Shown in pieces: positions 10,260 through 19,414 of a stretch of 64,000 bases of DNA. The translations under genes were made by a program, and so were the position numbers. The stretch covers positions 5,045 through 69,044 of the forward strand of contig FR893235.1 in assembly GCA_000436035.1 (NCBI GenBank). The letters are read 5' to 3'. Every line of letters starts with the position of its first letter. Positions within the stretch are counted from its first letter, which is position 1. Below the pieces are notes generated by a model, which was given only the letters and a program-made list of their open reading frames with translations, did no database searches and was not told the DNA's origin. The DNA is from Prevotella sp. CAG:732. Lineage in GTDB: Bacteria; Bacteroidota; Bacteroidia; Bacteroidales; Bacteroidaceae.

Positions 10260-10297
10260 ACGGCTTGCATTCCCTTTCTGATAGGAGTGCAAGCCGT
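10260..10297. terminator. Bidirectional hairpin between convergent genes
   Basis: The arms CGGCTTGCATTCC and GGAGTGCAAGCCG pair with one mismatch around a loop of about 10 nt. It lies between convergent glmM (plus) and the 10353 gene (minus). There is no long U tract on either side. Confidence 0.6.
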
Positions 10298-10352
10298 TAG
10301 GCTTTCAGCTGATGTGCATTCGTACAACAGCTGCTATGAGATATGTTTGTTT

Positions 10353-11096
10353 CTATTCCTCTGCCAGCTCCTTCATGGCATCATTCAAGGTGTTGAAGAG
10401 GACGTTGATGTTTTCTTCCTGGTTCTTGCAGGCTTCCTTGAATAGGGCGACAGGGTCTTCGGTGTCGCTCTTCAAAGGTGCCTCGTTGAGGAGGATGTTC
10501 ACATTGTTGAGCAACATGCCGTGGAGGGTAGGCATGTGGAGGGATGGCTGCTTGCCTTCCTGACTGGCGCATTTCATGCCGGCAGCGTATGCCTTCACGA
10601 TGATGCGGACGAGGAGGTGAATCGCCATCGGCTCATCGGCAAGACTGATGAGAACGCCGTGGGTGTAGTCACGCACATGTTCCTCGATGGTCGTAAACTT
10701 GCCTTGCAAGAGCCAAGTGAAGTTGCGCTTGTATTCCGCTTCCATCGCCTTGTAGAGTTGAGGCGACTTGCAGGCGATGCGCAAGTAGTCGATCATGGTA
10801 GGTTCGAAGGTCTTGTCAGCCTCCTTCAAGGCAGCGAAGTTCTTCTGCATACGCTCATTGGCTTCCTCGGCAGTAGGGTAATTGAGGCGCACGAGGGTGG
10901 AGAACATGATGTCGAAGTAGTATTGGTTTACCTCGCCATAATGTTCCAGCATCATCTGCTTCACTTGCTTCGGGTCGTTCTTCTTCTGGAAGTCGTTGCC
11001 CTCTATCGTAGCGTCAATGATGCCACGGGCGTAAGCCTCGAAGAAGCCACGCACAAAGGCTGCCACTGCCCTATAACTATTGATTCTTTTGCTCAT
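10353..11096 (-). CDS. Conserved protein of unknown function, mostly helical
   Basis: 247 residues, charged and predicted helical throughout, with no signal peptide, membrane segment or catalytic motif that I recognise. The pattern of amphipathic helices and the central HGVLISLADEPMAIHLL suggest a soluble all-alpha protein. It lies head-to-tail with the polysaccharide deacetylase upstream (52 bp gap). I cannot assign a family. Confidence 0.6.
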   Translation of the reverse strand: MSKRINSYRAVAAFVRGFFEAYARGIIDATIEGNDFQKKNDPKQVKQMMLEHYGEVNQYYFDIMFSTLVRLNYPTAEEANERMQKNFAALKEADKTFEPTMIDYLRIACKSPQLYKAMEAEYKRNFTWLLQGKFTTIEEHVRDYTHGVLISLADEPMAIHLLVRIIVKAYAAGMKCASQEGKQPSLHMPTLHGMLLNNVNILLNEAPLKSDTEDPVALFKEACKNQEENINVLFNTLNDAMKELAEE

Positions 11097-11148
11097 AATT
11101 CTGTCTATTTATGTATTTCCTTCATCCTTTATGGTAAAGGGAGGAGTC

Positions 11149-11760
11149 TCACTCAAATGTCTTAAACTCATACCCTTGCTCCATGAGCCATTCGATGGCT
11201 TGTGGGAGGGCAGTCTTCAACTTCTCGATGCTCTTCAGTGAGTCGTGGAAGGTGATGATGCTGCCATTTCGGACATATCTCTTCACATTGTTCACCACAT
11301 CCTCGGCAGTGAGCCACTTGGAGTAGTCACGTGTCACCAAATCCCACATGATGACCTTGTAGGTGCGGTGCAACCACCAGTACTCGCTAGGTCGCATCCA
11401 TCCGTGAGGCGGACGGAAGAGATGGGCGTGAATCAACTCGTTCGCCTTGTTGGTGTTCAAGACGTAAGAGATGACACGGTGCTTGAGGGCTCCGATGTGG
11501 TTGAAGGTATGGTTGCCCACCTGGTGTCCTTCGGCAACGATTTGATTATAGAGGTCATGGTTGCGCAATACGTTCTCGCCCACCATGAAGAAGGTCGCCT
11601 TGATGTTGTACTTCCTCAGTGTCTCCAGGATGAATGGAGTCGATTCTGGGATAGGACCATCATCAAAGGTGAGATAGACGGAATGCTCCTTCGGATTCAT
11701 TCGCCAGATAGCCTTTGGATAAAGCCATCTGAGCCATTTGGCTGGTTGCTCTATAAACAT
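11149..11760 (-). CDS. Polysaccharide deacetylase (NodB/CE4 domain)
   Basis: 203 residues dominated by a NodB homology domain. Visible motifs are TFDDGP (general base and metal Asp, about residue 31), GNHTFNH (metal His pair), RPPHGWMRPS (motif 3) and the C-terminal IITFHDS (motif 5). CE4 enzymes remove acetyl groups from N-acetylglucosamine polymers, including peptidoglycan. There is no clear signal peptide; the N-terminal WLRWLYPKAIW may associate with the membrane. The substrate is not determinable. Confidence 0.85.
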   Translation of the reverse strand: MFIEQPAKWLRWLYPKAIWRMNPKEHSVYLTFDDGPIPESTPFILETLRKYNIKATFFMVGENVLRNHDLYNQIVAEGHQVGNHTFNHIGALKHRVISYVLNTNKANELIHAHLFRPPHGWMRPSEYWWLHRTYKVIMWDLVTRDYSKWLTAEDVVNNVKRYVRNGSIITFHDSLKSIEKLKTALPQAIEWLMEQGYEFKTFE

Positions 11761-11870
11761 TTCGGGTTGATATTATCGGTTATCATAAAATTATAGGGCA
11801 GTGTTGGGCTGCCCTATAATCTACATATTCTTATTGTTTTCAATCTAGATGCTTGAATGCCAAACTTACT

Positions 11871-14800
11871 TTATTCGCCTGCGCCGCTAGGCATCTGACC
11901 GCCACGTCCACGATACAAGGTGTAGAGGTGGTTGAGCTGCTCTTCGTACTTCTTGGCAGTCTTCAAATCTACCATGCTTGCTACCTCGCAGATGCTCTGC
12001 ATGATCATAATCTGACGGATGCAGTCGCTTTGTGCTTGAGAGAAGCGGTTGGCATCGAGCGACAGGTAGTAGGAGAGATACTGGCTGGCATTCTTCCAGG
12101 TTGCACTCACATACTCCTTAGCCTTTGCCATATTGCCTGCCATCGCATAGCCACGAGCCATGTCGAGACCGCCACTCATATAGTTGACGGTGACATTGTA
12201 TGCTGGAATCTCCACGTAAGCCTTGTTCAAGATGTTGAGAGCCTTCTTCTTCTTGTTCTCGGCAATCAACTGGAGGGCTGTCTGAGCCAACAAGCGGCGG
12301 TGGGTATAGCACATGCGCATGGTGGTCTCGTCGATGTAGAGTCCCTTCTGCTTCAAGTTACCAAACTTGAATCGTGTCATGATGTTATGATATGCCTTCT
12401 CCGTATCGAAGTTCTTGGCACCAGGTTTGTTGGTGGTGAATGGAGTGATACGGTTGGCAAGACCTTCCTGTACGAAGTTGTCACCCAAGTTCATGTAGTT
12501 GTCTTCACCTACGGTCAAGGCTACATAGAGAGGGCGAGTCCAGTTGCACTGTGCCAACATCTCCAGCATCATCAAGTCGCCCTTGTAGAGCGCACTCTTG
12601 CCCTTCAGTGAGATGACCATCTTGTCTGGGATGGTATCAGAAGCCATCATCATGCCGCTCTTCTTCACAGCCTCCTTGTCGATGGTGAGGTAGAGGGTGT
12701 CGGTAGGGATGACGTGCATGTCTGGGTTCTTGCTGCGTACCCAGTACTTCAAGACGTTCTTCAACTCGAATGGCTCATCGCCAAACTGCTTCTTGGCAGC
12801 CTCTGGGTTCTCCTTGTAGAAGTCGAGAATCTGCTGCTTGGCCTCAGGCTCCACGGATACGTACTCATTGGTACCTGAGCAGAAGTCGAGACGTGGCCAA
12901 GAGATTGGCACAGATGGAGAGTCGTAAGCAGGACGCTTCATCTGGTCGATGTACCAGTCGGTCTGGAGGTAGCTCAAGTTGCAGACACGGTCGTTGGTTC
13001 CTACGCCTTCCACCTCCTGGTTGTACCAGAGTGGGAAGGTATCGTTATCACCATTGGTGAAGATGATAGGATTGCCCTTCTCCTGGAGTGACATCAGATA
13101 GTTCTGACCGAAGTCACGGCAAGTGTAACGGTCTGAGCGATCGTGGTCGTCCCATGTCTGAGATACCATCTGGATAGGAACCAAGAGGGCGAGAACAGCC
13201 ACGATGGCTGCTACGGCTGTGCCGCTTACCTTCAACTTCTTCTTCAAGAGGTCGAGGATGGCGAGAACGCCGAGACCGCACCAGATAGCGTATGCGTAGA
13301 ATGAACCGGCGTAAGCATAGTCACGCTCACGTGGCTGCATTGGAGTCTGGTTCAAGTAGATGACGATGGCAAGACCAGTCATGAAGAACAGGAAGAACAC
13401 TACCCAGAACTGCTGGATGCCGATAGGGAAGATGACCTCTTCCTCCTTGCCATTCTTGACTACTTTGCGCTTGCGAGTGTACCAAGCCTGCCAGAAGAGA
13501 CCGATGAGGCCGAGAATCAAAGGCATGCAGTAGAACACGTTGTGTCCCTTGTTCTCCTTCAAGTCGTCAGGCAACTTGCTCTGGTCGCCATACATCGCAT
13601 CATCAATGAATGAGAAACCAGTGATCCAGTTACCATGCTCTGGCTCGCCATTGCCCTGGATGTCGTTCTGGCGACCAGCAAAGTTCCACATGAAGTAACG
13701 CCAGTACATGAAGTTACACTGATAGGAGAGGAAGAAGCGGAGGTTGTCGATCTGTGAAGGAACCTTCACCATGATGTTCTCACCGCAACGGTCGTAAGGT
13801 ACCTCGGTACCATCCACGCCGCCCATCCAGTCCTCGTAAGCCTGTGCGTGAGCAGAGCTATACATACGAGGGAACAACATATTCTGTGCGTACTTGTACT
13901 TATTCTTGTGGCTCACTACGAAGTAAGAGTCTTTCTCGTCCTTCGAAGCCTTCTCCTTGCGCTGATATACAGGAGCGCCTTCCTCCATCACTGGCTTGCA
14001 CATGTTGCCATCTACTTCGAGGGCAACCTGTGAGGTGTATGCCTGTCCGTAGGCGAGAGGACGGTCGCCATACTGGTCACGGCTCAAGTAACTGCCAAGG
14101 GTGAAGATGTCCTCAGGAGAGTTCTGGTCCATCGGAGGGTTGGCAGAAGAGCGGATAACGATGAGGGCGTAGCTGGAGTAACCGATCATCAACATCAACA
14201 TGCAGAGCAACGCTGTGTTCTTGATACGTGCTGAGATGAGAGGCAAGAGCTGTGTCTTCTTCTTGACGATGCCGGTGGTCTCGTCGGTGCCAGCCACCAC
14301 TTCCTGCTTGCGCTTGTAGTTGAGCACAAACCAGAGGATAGCCATCACGATGATGCCACAGATGACGGCGCTCCAACCATATCCATAGAATGGGATGCCG
14401 AGCATACCGAAGCCAAGGATGAAGGCGATGTTCTGTCGCTTCACGTTCTTGTCGCAGGCATTGAAGGTCTCGTAGATACCCCAGATGACACTTGCCACAA
14501 GGCAGATGATATAGACAATCTCACCTGTGTTGAAAGGACAGCCGAGCACGTTGACGAAGAACAACTCAAACCATCCGCCCACGGTGATGATGCCTGGTAC
14601 CACACCATACAATACGGCAAAGACTACGAGGAAGGACACGATGAGTGCAATCAAGGAACCCTTGAGGTTGGCCTCTGGCACCTTCTTATAGTAATATACC
14701 AATACGATGGCAGGGATGCAAAGCAAGTTGAGCAAGTGGACACCGATACTCAAACCAGTCATATAGGCGATGAGCACGAGCCATCGGTCGCTATGAGGTT

Positions 14801-15308
14801 CGTCGGCGTGGTCTTCCCACTTCAGTATCAGCCAGAAAACGACTGCTGTGAAGGCAGACGAGAAGGCATATACCTCACCCTCCACGGCAGAGAACCAGAA
14901 GGTATCGCTCCATGTGTAGATGAGTGCGCCCACCATACCAGATGCCTCGATGGCTATCATCTTGGCGGTGGTCATCTCTTTCCAGTCGCTGATGATGAGC
15001 TTGCGAGCCAAATGAGTGATGGTCCAGAAGAGGAACATGATGCAGACGGCACTGAGTAGTGCGCTCATCGTGTTCACCATCTTAGCCACCTGTGTGGCGT
15101 CGCTAGCGAAATGGGTGAAGAAATTGCCCAAAAGCATGAAGAATGGTGCCCCAGGTGGGTGACCGATCTCTTGCTTGTAAGCGGTCGTAATAAACTCAGG
15201 ACAGTCCCAGAAACTGGCTGTCGGCTCAATTGTGGAGCAGTAGGTGAAGGCAGCGATGATAAATGCTACCCAACCGAAGATGTTGTCCACTAATTTGTAC
15301 TGTTTCAT
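11871..15308 (-). CDS. DUF2723 integral membrane glycosyltransferase (GT117/TMEM260-like)
   Basis: 1,145 residues. The N-terminal half has about a dozen hydrophobic segments and the start FIAAFTYCSTIEPTASFWDC characteristic of DUF2723, with the acidic and aromatic residues of GT-C type protein O-mannosyltransferases. The C-terminal 450 residues are soluble and helical, TPR-like near the end. Eukaryotic relatives (TMEM260) O-mannosylate proteins, so a role in glycosylating exported proteins is plausible, but this is family inference. Its leader is long (about 200 nt) and contains a tandem array (15345-15454). Confidence 0.82.
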   Translation of the reverse strand: MKQYKLVDNIFGWVAFIIAAFTYCSTIEPTASFWDCPEFITTAYKQEIGHPPGAPFFMLLGNFFTHFASDATQVAKMVNTMSALLSAVCIMFLFWTITHLARKLIISDWKEMTTAKMIAIEASGMVGALIYTWSDTFWFSAVEGEVYAFSSAFTAVVFWLILKWEDHADEPHSDRWLVLIAYMTGLSIGVHLLNLLCIPAIVLVYYYKKVPEANLKGSLIALIVSFLVVFAVLYGVVPGIITVGGWFELFFVNVLGCPFNTGEIVYIICLVASVIWGIYETFNACDKNVKRQNIAFILGFGMLGIPFYGYGWSAVICGIIVMAILWFVLNYKRKQEVVAGTDETTGIVKKKTQLLPLISARIKNTALLCMLMLMIGYSSYALIVIRSSANPPMDQNSPEDIFTLGSYLSRDQYGDRPLAYGQAYTSQVALEVDGNMCKPVMEEGAPVYQRKEKASKDEKDSYFVVSHKNKYKYAQNMLFPRMYSSAHAQAYEDWMGGVDGTEVPYDRCGENIMVKVPSQIDNLRFFLSYQCNFMYWRYFMWNFAGRQNDIQGNGEPEHGNWITGFSFIDDAMYGDQSKLPDDLKENKGHNVFYCMPLILGLIGLFWQAWYTRKRKVVKNGKEEEVIFPIGIQQFWVVFFLFFMTGLAIVIYLNQTPMQPRERDYAYAGSFYAYAIWCGLGVLAILDLLKKKLKVSGTAVAAIVAVLALLVPIQMVSQTWDDHDRSDRYTCRDFGQNYLMSLQEKGNPIIFTNGDNDTFPLWYNQEVEGVGTNDRVCNLSYLQTDWYIDQMKRPAYDSPSVPISWPRLDFCSGTNEYVSVEPEAKQQILDFYKENPEAAKKQFGDEPFELKNVLKYWVRSKNPDMHVIPTDTLYLTIDKEAVKKSGMMMASDTIPDKMVISLKGKSALYKGDLMMLEMLAQCNWTRPLYVALTVGEDNYMNLGDNFVQEGLANRITPFTTNKPGAKNFDTEKAYHNIMTRFKFGNLKQKGLYIDETTMRMCYTHRRLLAQTALQLIAENKKKKALNILNKAYVEIPAYNVTVNYMSGGLDMARGYAMAGNMAKAKEYVSATWKNASQYLSYYLSLDANRFSQAQSDCIRQIMIMQSICEVASMVDLKTAKKYEEQLNHLYTLYRGRGGQMPSGAGE

Positions 15309-15344
15309 TATTGCTTATAAACTTTAATATGATATACTTTTTAG

Positions 15345-15454
15345 TCCCTAGCCATAGACGTTCAATTCCCTAGCCATGGGCACTGAATTCCCAAGCCAAG
15401 GGCATCCAATTCCCAAGCCAAGGGCAATGATTGCCCAAAGGGTGGGCATTTGGG
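15345..15454 (-). repeat. 22-bp-period tandem array B in the DUF2723 leader
   Basis: Units at 15345, 15367, 15389, 15411 and a weak fifth at 15433, each 22 bp, with the pattern TCCCtAGCCAtgGGC. The first two keep the CCTAGCC core, the later ones CCAAGCC. The sequence differs from arrays A, C and E but the period is the same. It lies between the predicted transcription start near 15515 and the ATG at 15308. Outside the array and promoter box, the 15309-15691 gap holds only the 15602 hairpin. Confidence 0.75.
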
Positions 15455-15520
15455 CTACCTAGTCAAGCGGTTTTTCTCGTCTGTCTAAGCATTCCGATGC
15501 TCCTTTCTAGGCATACAACG

Positions 15521-15531
15521 GTGCAAAGTTA
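15521..15531 (-). promoter_or_regulatory. -7 box for the DUF2723 gene
   Basis: Read on the minus strand, TAACTTTGCAC fits TAnnTTTG. It lies about 213 bp upstream of the start codon, giving an unusually long leader for this genome. Confidence 0.55.
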
Positions 15532-15601
15532 CTAAAAAGAAAAGAAATAAGAGTTTTTGGCGTTTGTTTTTTAGGTTATATTATATATTTACACACAGAA
15601 A

Positions 15602-15644
15602 TATAGCCATTCGGCTGTCTTGCAGTGACAGTGGAATGGCTATA
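15602..15644 (-). terminator. Hairpin downstream of gltS
   Basis: Perfect 11-bp arms TATAGCCATTC (15602) and GAATGGCTATA (15634), with an inner CTGTC/GACAG stem. It lies 48 bp after the gltS stop codon. The U tract is weak. Confidence 0.6.
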
Positions 15645-15691
15645 CGTTTTATATTTGATTTAGGGATGCTTTGTGTTTGCATCTCTTGTGA

Positions 15692-16939
15692 TTATCCTAT
15701 CCAGTTGAGGAAGGTGGTGATGATGCCCGTGTTGATGAGATCGACAAACATGGCTCCGATGATAGGAACGATGAGGAATGGCTTCACCGTGTAGTGGTAC
15801 TTGTAGCAGACGGCGCTCATGTTAGCCATCGCATTAGGCGTTGCACCGAGACCGAATCCGCAGATACCTGCCACTAGTACGGCTGCATCGTAATCGCTTC
15901 CCAAGAGACGGAAGGCGAGGAAGTAGGTGAGCAGCATCATCATGATGACTTGGCATACCAGGATGCTGATGAGTGGGAGGGCAAGGCTAGATAGTTCCCA
16001 AAGTTTGAGCGAAATCATCGCCATGCCGAGGAATACGGAGAGCGAGATGTTGCCCACGCTGACAATCTTTTCCATCTCCAACTTCTTGCGCCAGGGTGTC
16101 ATCTCTATCAGATTGCGTACGACGGCTGCCACGATGAGGGCACCGAAGTAGGTAGGGAAGGTGATGCCCGTGCTCTGGAGCAACTTGCTCATCACCGTGC
16201 CTAAAGCCATAACTACCAAGAGGGTGTAGCTGGCATTGGCATAGTGCTGGAATTCTATCTCGTGGCTACTGAGATGCTTCTCACGACCGGCAGGCGACTG
16301 CTCGTCACTCTCGATACCAGCCATGGCAGGGTCTATCTCATAGTCTTTGACAATCTCGTGCTCGTAGGTGAGTTTGGTGCGAATCAACTTCTCCGCGATA
16401 GGTCCACCGATCACCGAGCCTGCTATCAGACCGAAGGTAGCCGCCGCCATGGAGACGGTGCCTGCGCCCTGTAGTCCGAGGTGTTCCAATACCGATGCAA
16501 ATCCGCCTGCCGTACCATGACCGCCAGCCATGGAGATGGATCCAGCCGCCATACCGATAAGTGGACTGACATCCAGTAATTTAGTGATGATGAGTGGCAT
16601 TGCATTTTGCAATACAATGATGCCCACCAAGAGACAAAGCATCAGGACGAGTGTCTTGCCGCCTTGTCGCAATACCTTCAGGTTGGACTGGAAGCCCACG
16701 GAGGTGAAGAAGGCGAGCATGAAGACATCCTTCAATGTGCCGTCGAAGGTGAGTTCGATGTGGAAAACCTTGTAGAGGATGAGGGTGGCAATGGAGAAGA
16801 CGAGCCCTCCCGATACAGGCGATGGAATACAAAACTTCTGTAGCCATTTGATGTTACGTGTCATCAACATACCCAAGAGCAGTGCCAGGGCGCCGATGCC
16901 GGTTGACTGCAACATATCTAATGAAATCGTCTGTATCAT
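15692..16939 (-). CDS. gltS: Sodium/glutamate symporter
   Basis: 415 residues with about ten hydrophobic segments and two inverted-repeat pore-loop motifs: AAGSISMAGGHGTAGGF in the first half and GICGFGLGATPNAMANM in the second. These glycine-rich re-entrant loops are diagnostic of GltS, an inner-membrane Na+-coupled glutamate importer. The central loop (about residues 205-235) is hydrophilic. It is the last gene of a minus-strand run; the 101-bp gap to the ABC ATPase leaves room for its own promoter. Confidence 0.92.
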   Translation of the reverse strand: MIQTISLDMLQSTGIGALALLLGMLMTRNIKWLQKFCIPSPVSGGLVFSIATLILYKVFHIELTFDGTLKDVFMLAFFTSVGFQSNLKVLRQGGKTLVLMLCLLVGIIVLQNAMPLIITKLLDVSPLIGMAAGSISMAGGHGTAGGFASVLEHLGLQGAGTVSMAAATFGLIAGSVIGGPIAEKLIRTKLTYEHEIVKDYEIDPAMAGIESDEQSPAGREKHLSSHEIEFQHYANASYTLLVVMALGTVMSKLLQSTGITFPTYFGALIVAAVVRNLIEMTPWRKKLEMEKIVSVGNISLSVFLGMAMISLKLWELSSLALPLISILVCQVIMMMLLTYFLAFRLLGSDYDAAVLVAGICGFGLGATPNAMANMSAVCYKYHYTVKPFLIVPIIGAMFVDLINTGIITTFLNWIG

Positions 16940-17040
16940 ATTTTATCCTTTCTCGTTTGATTTTGGAAGTATTTCTCCCTTTCTCGTTGGCAAATCCTTC
17001 TATCCTTCAATTTCTATCTTTGTCATTTTCTGTTTTCCTT

Positions 17041-17808
17041 CTATACTTTCAGGAAGTGTTCTTCGAGTTTCTCCCTCGGCATATCGGCTGTGTCGTGGTA
17101 GTGCAAGTGATGGTTGACGCAGGCGATGTGCTTCACATTGTTGAGCACCTCGGCGATGTCGTGGCTCACGATGATGATGGCGCACTCCTTGTTGATTTGC
17201 TCCAGCATCTCGTACATCTGCTTTTGGAATCGGCGGTCGATGTAGGTGTTAGGCTCATCGAGTATCACGACATCGGGCTTGGCGACGATGGAACGGGCGA
17301 GGAGCACTCGCTGCAACTGTCCTCCGCTCAAGGCTCCGATATGTCGGTCCTTGAGGTCGGTGAGCTGCATACGCTCCAGTGTGTCAAGCACTTGCTGGTG
17401 TTGTGCCTTCGTATATCGGGCAAAGAGTTTCTTGCTCTTGCTCAAACCAGAGAGCACGACCTCATAGACGGAAATAGGAAATTGCTTGTCGAGGGCATTG
17501 TATTGAGGGAGGTATCCCATGGAAATCTCCTTTACCTCCTTCAGATGCTTGTCCTCATTTGTCTCTCCCTTTTCTTCCTTGTCCTGACGAGTCTCTCCCT
17601 TGCTTTTCTCCTCCTTGAAGAATCGAATGGTTCCGCTCGTCGGCTTCATCAGTCCGAGGATGAGACGGATGAGCGTAGTCTTGCCACCACCGTTAGGTCC
17701 GATGATGCCTAGGTAGTCATCGCTCGTCACGGTGAGGTTGATGTCGCTGAGTACTTCCTTCCCCTCGTAACCAGCGTGGAGATGTTCTATTTTGATGATT
17801 GTTGACAT
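17041..17808 (-). CDS. znuC: Metal (zinc/manganese-type) ABC transporter ATP-binding protein
   Basis: 255 residues with Walker A GPNGGGKTT (about 37), a Q-loop LPQYNALD, the signature LSGGQLQRV, Walker B VVILDEP and the switch histidine in IIVSHDI. The overall sequence matches the ZnuC/MntB-type ATPases. A charged insert of about 30 residues (KEEKSKGETRQDKEEKGE, about 68-95) between Walker A and the Q-loop is unusual. It lies 31 bp downstream of the binding protein gene. No permease gene is adjacent. Confidence 0.82.
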   Translation of the reverse strand: MSTIIKIEHLHAGYEGKEVLSDINLTVTSDDYLGIIGPNGGGKTTLIRLILGLMKPTSGTIRFFKEEKSKGETRQDKEEKGETNEDKHLKEVKEISMGYLPQYNALDKQFPISVYEVVLSGLSKSKKLFARYTKAQHQQVLDTLERMQLTDLKDRHIGALSGGQLQRVLLARSIVAKPDVVILDEPNTYIDRRFQKQMYEMLEQINKECAIIIVSHDIAEVLNNVKHIACVNHHLHYHDTADMPREKLEEHFLKV

Positions 17809-17839
17809 AAGCGATTCTTTTAATTTCTTATGGAATGTT

Positions 17840-18877
17840 TTACTTCCTTATGGAATGGTGTATTTCCTTGCAGAATGATTTCATTTCTATGTCATAGCTC
17901 TCGGCAAATTTCTTGGCGATGGAGACCATCTCTGTAGCCCAATCATAAGCCAACGGGTTGATCTCGATGGCATGCGAGCCTGTGGCATCTATGAAAGTCT
18001 GGGTGTTGCGATTGGCAAACTCTTTCTGGATGAATACCGTCTTGATTTGGTCTTGCTTGGCTCGATTGATGAGAGCCTGAAGCTGTGCGATGCTCGGCTC
18101 CCTTCCTTCCTCCTCGATGGGGAGTTGCTCGAATCCATGGTCCTTGGCGAAGTAGGTGAGGGCAGGATGGTAGATGACGAATGGGAATCTTGTTTCCTTC
18201 TTCTGGGTGAGTTGCTCCCTTGCTTCCTTCGCCTTTCGGAAATAAGGAGTCATCTCTTGTTCCACCTTTGAAATAACTATTCCTTTGAATCGTTGGCATC
18301 TTTTGGTGAAGTAAGCACTGTCCTTTGGCATCCACTCGCATAGGGCTTGACAGATGTTGTCGGCAATGATGCTGGCACTCTGACAACTCATCCATGTATG
18401 TGGGTCGATGATGCCACCGGCAGTCTTGGCAGGAGTGATGCCCTTGGAGGTGTCGATGACCTTCATGTCGGGAGCGTTGTCGGTAAGCTTCTTCATCCAA
18501 GTTTCCTCGAAGCCGATGCGTCCCACCTTGAAGTAGAGGGTGCTGTTGGAGAGTTTTACCATCTGCTGTGGTGTTGGCTCGTAGGTCTCCGGGTTGCTTC
18601 CGGCAGGCACCATCACGTTGACGCTTACCTTGTCGCCAGCAATCTGTTCCACGAAGTAGCGGAATGGTTCGATGGTGACGCTCACGGTAGGTTTATCGCT
18701 TGTCGTCTCCTTCTTGCTGCCTTTGCAACTCGTCAGTGCAAAAGCGAGAAGAAGACAACAGAAAAAACAGCAAGCCGAGATAGGGCTTCGGTCAGAAGTC
18801 GTCTTTCTTTTGGATAAGTGTAATGTGTTGGCAGCTTCTGCCGCCTTATATATAATAAGGTGTAAATGTCGTCTCAT
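17840..18877 (-). CDS. znuA: Metal ABC transporter substrate-binding lipoprotein (ZnuA-type)
   Basis: 345 residues. A cysteine-rich hydrophobic segment ends in the lipobox ALTSC (Cys51). The mature part has the cluster A-1 fold features of zinc/manganese binding proteins: VSVTIEPFRYFVEQIAGD, the first ligand-region motif GSNPETYEPTP and the second DPHTWMSC. The usual His-rich loop of zinc-specific ZnuA is missing, so manganese or iron are alternatives. About 30 residues precede the signal peptide in this frame with no other ATG, so the start is uncertain. It is followed directly by the ATPase gene. Confidence 0.8.
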   Translation of the reverse strand: MRRHLHLIIYKAAEAANTLHLSKRKTTSDRSPISACCFFCCLLLAFALTSCKGSKKETTSDKPTVSVTIEPFRYFVEQIAGDKVSVNVMVPAGSNPETYEPTPQQMVKLSNSTLYFKVGRIGFEETWMKKLTDNAPDMKVIDTSKGITPAKTAGGIIDPHTWMSCQSASIIADNICQALCEWMPKDSAYFTKRCQRFKGIVISKVEQEMTPYFRKAKEAREQLTQKKETRFPFVIYHPALTYFAKDHGFEQLPIEEEGREPSIAQLQALINRAKQDQIKTVFIQKEFANRNTQTFIDATGSHAIEINPLAYDWATEMVSIAKKFAESYDIEMKSFCKEIHHSIRK

Positions 18878-18912
18878 GATTCTCTATCTAGTTTTATGTT
18901 TGAATTTTTCAC

Positions 18913-19368
18913 TTATACGATGAAACTCATCCCATATACGAGAAGCACATATCTCAATACTTTCCCGATGGTGATGCTGAGGATGGAAATGGGGACGTTT
19001 GCCCTGGTCAATCCTAGTACGATGGTGACGGCACTCCCTAGTAGTGGGAGGAAGGCGAAGAATCCCATCCATGCGCCCCGTCCTGCCATGAATCGCTCTG
19101 CCTTGTCAAGACTTTCCTTCTTCACGTGTAGGTATCGCTCTATCCATTCCATCTTGCCCAGTCTTCCCACACCATAGTTGAACATCGAACCGAGCACGTT
19201 GCCTATGCTGCCATATATCACGAGTGGAAGAGGAGCCAGACCTGCCGCTTGCAATCCCACCATCACAGCCTCGCTGCTAAAGGGAAAGAAACTGCCTGCG
19301 AGAAATGCCGCTACCAGCATTCCCCAATAGCCCCAATCCACCAAGAAACTTATAATCCAATCTATCAT
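18913..19368 (-). CDS. YqaA-family (DedA/VTT) membrane protein
   Basis: 151 residues, about four hydrophobic segments, with the VTT-like pattern FFPFSSEAVMVGL, the loop GNVLGSMFNYGVGR and the arginine-containing RGAWMGFFAFLPLLGS. This matches the short YqaA branch of SNARE-associated (DedA) proteins, some of which move lipids across the membrane. Its substrate is unknown. It sits 35 bp upstream of the metal binding protein gene, in the same run. Confidence 0.8.
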   Translation of the reverse strand: MIDWIISFLVDWGYWGMLVAAFLAGSFFPFSSEAVMVGLQAAGLAPLPLVIYGSIGNVLGSMFNYGVGRLGKMEWIERYLHVKKESLDKAERFMAGRGAWMGFFAFLPLLGSAVTIVLGLTRANVPISILSITIGKVLRYVLLVYGMSFIV

Positions 19369-19414
19369 CTCCTTTTCCGTCTCTAATTATCACGCTTTAA
19401 TTCTTGTCCTTCTT

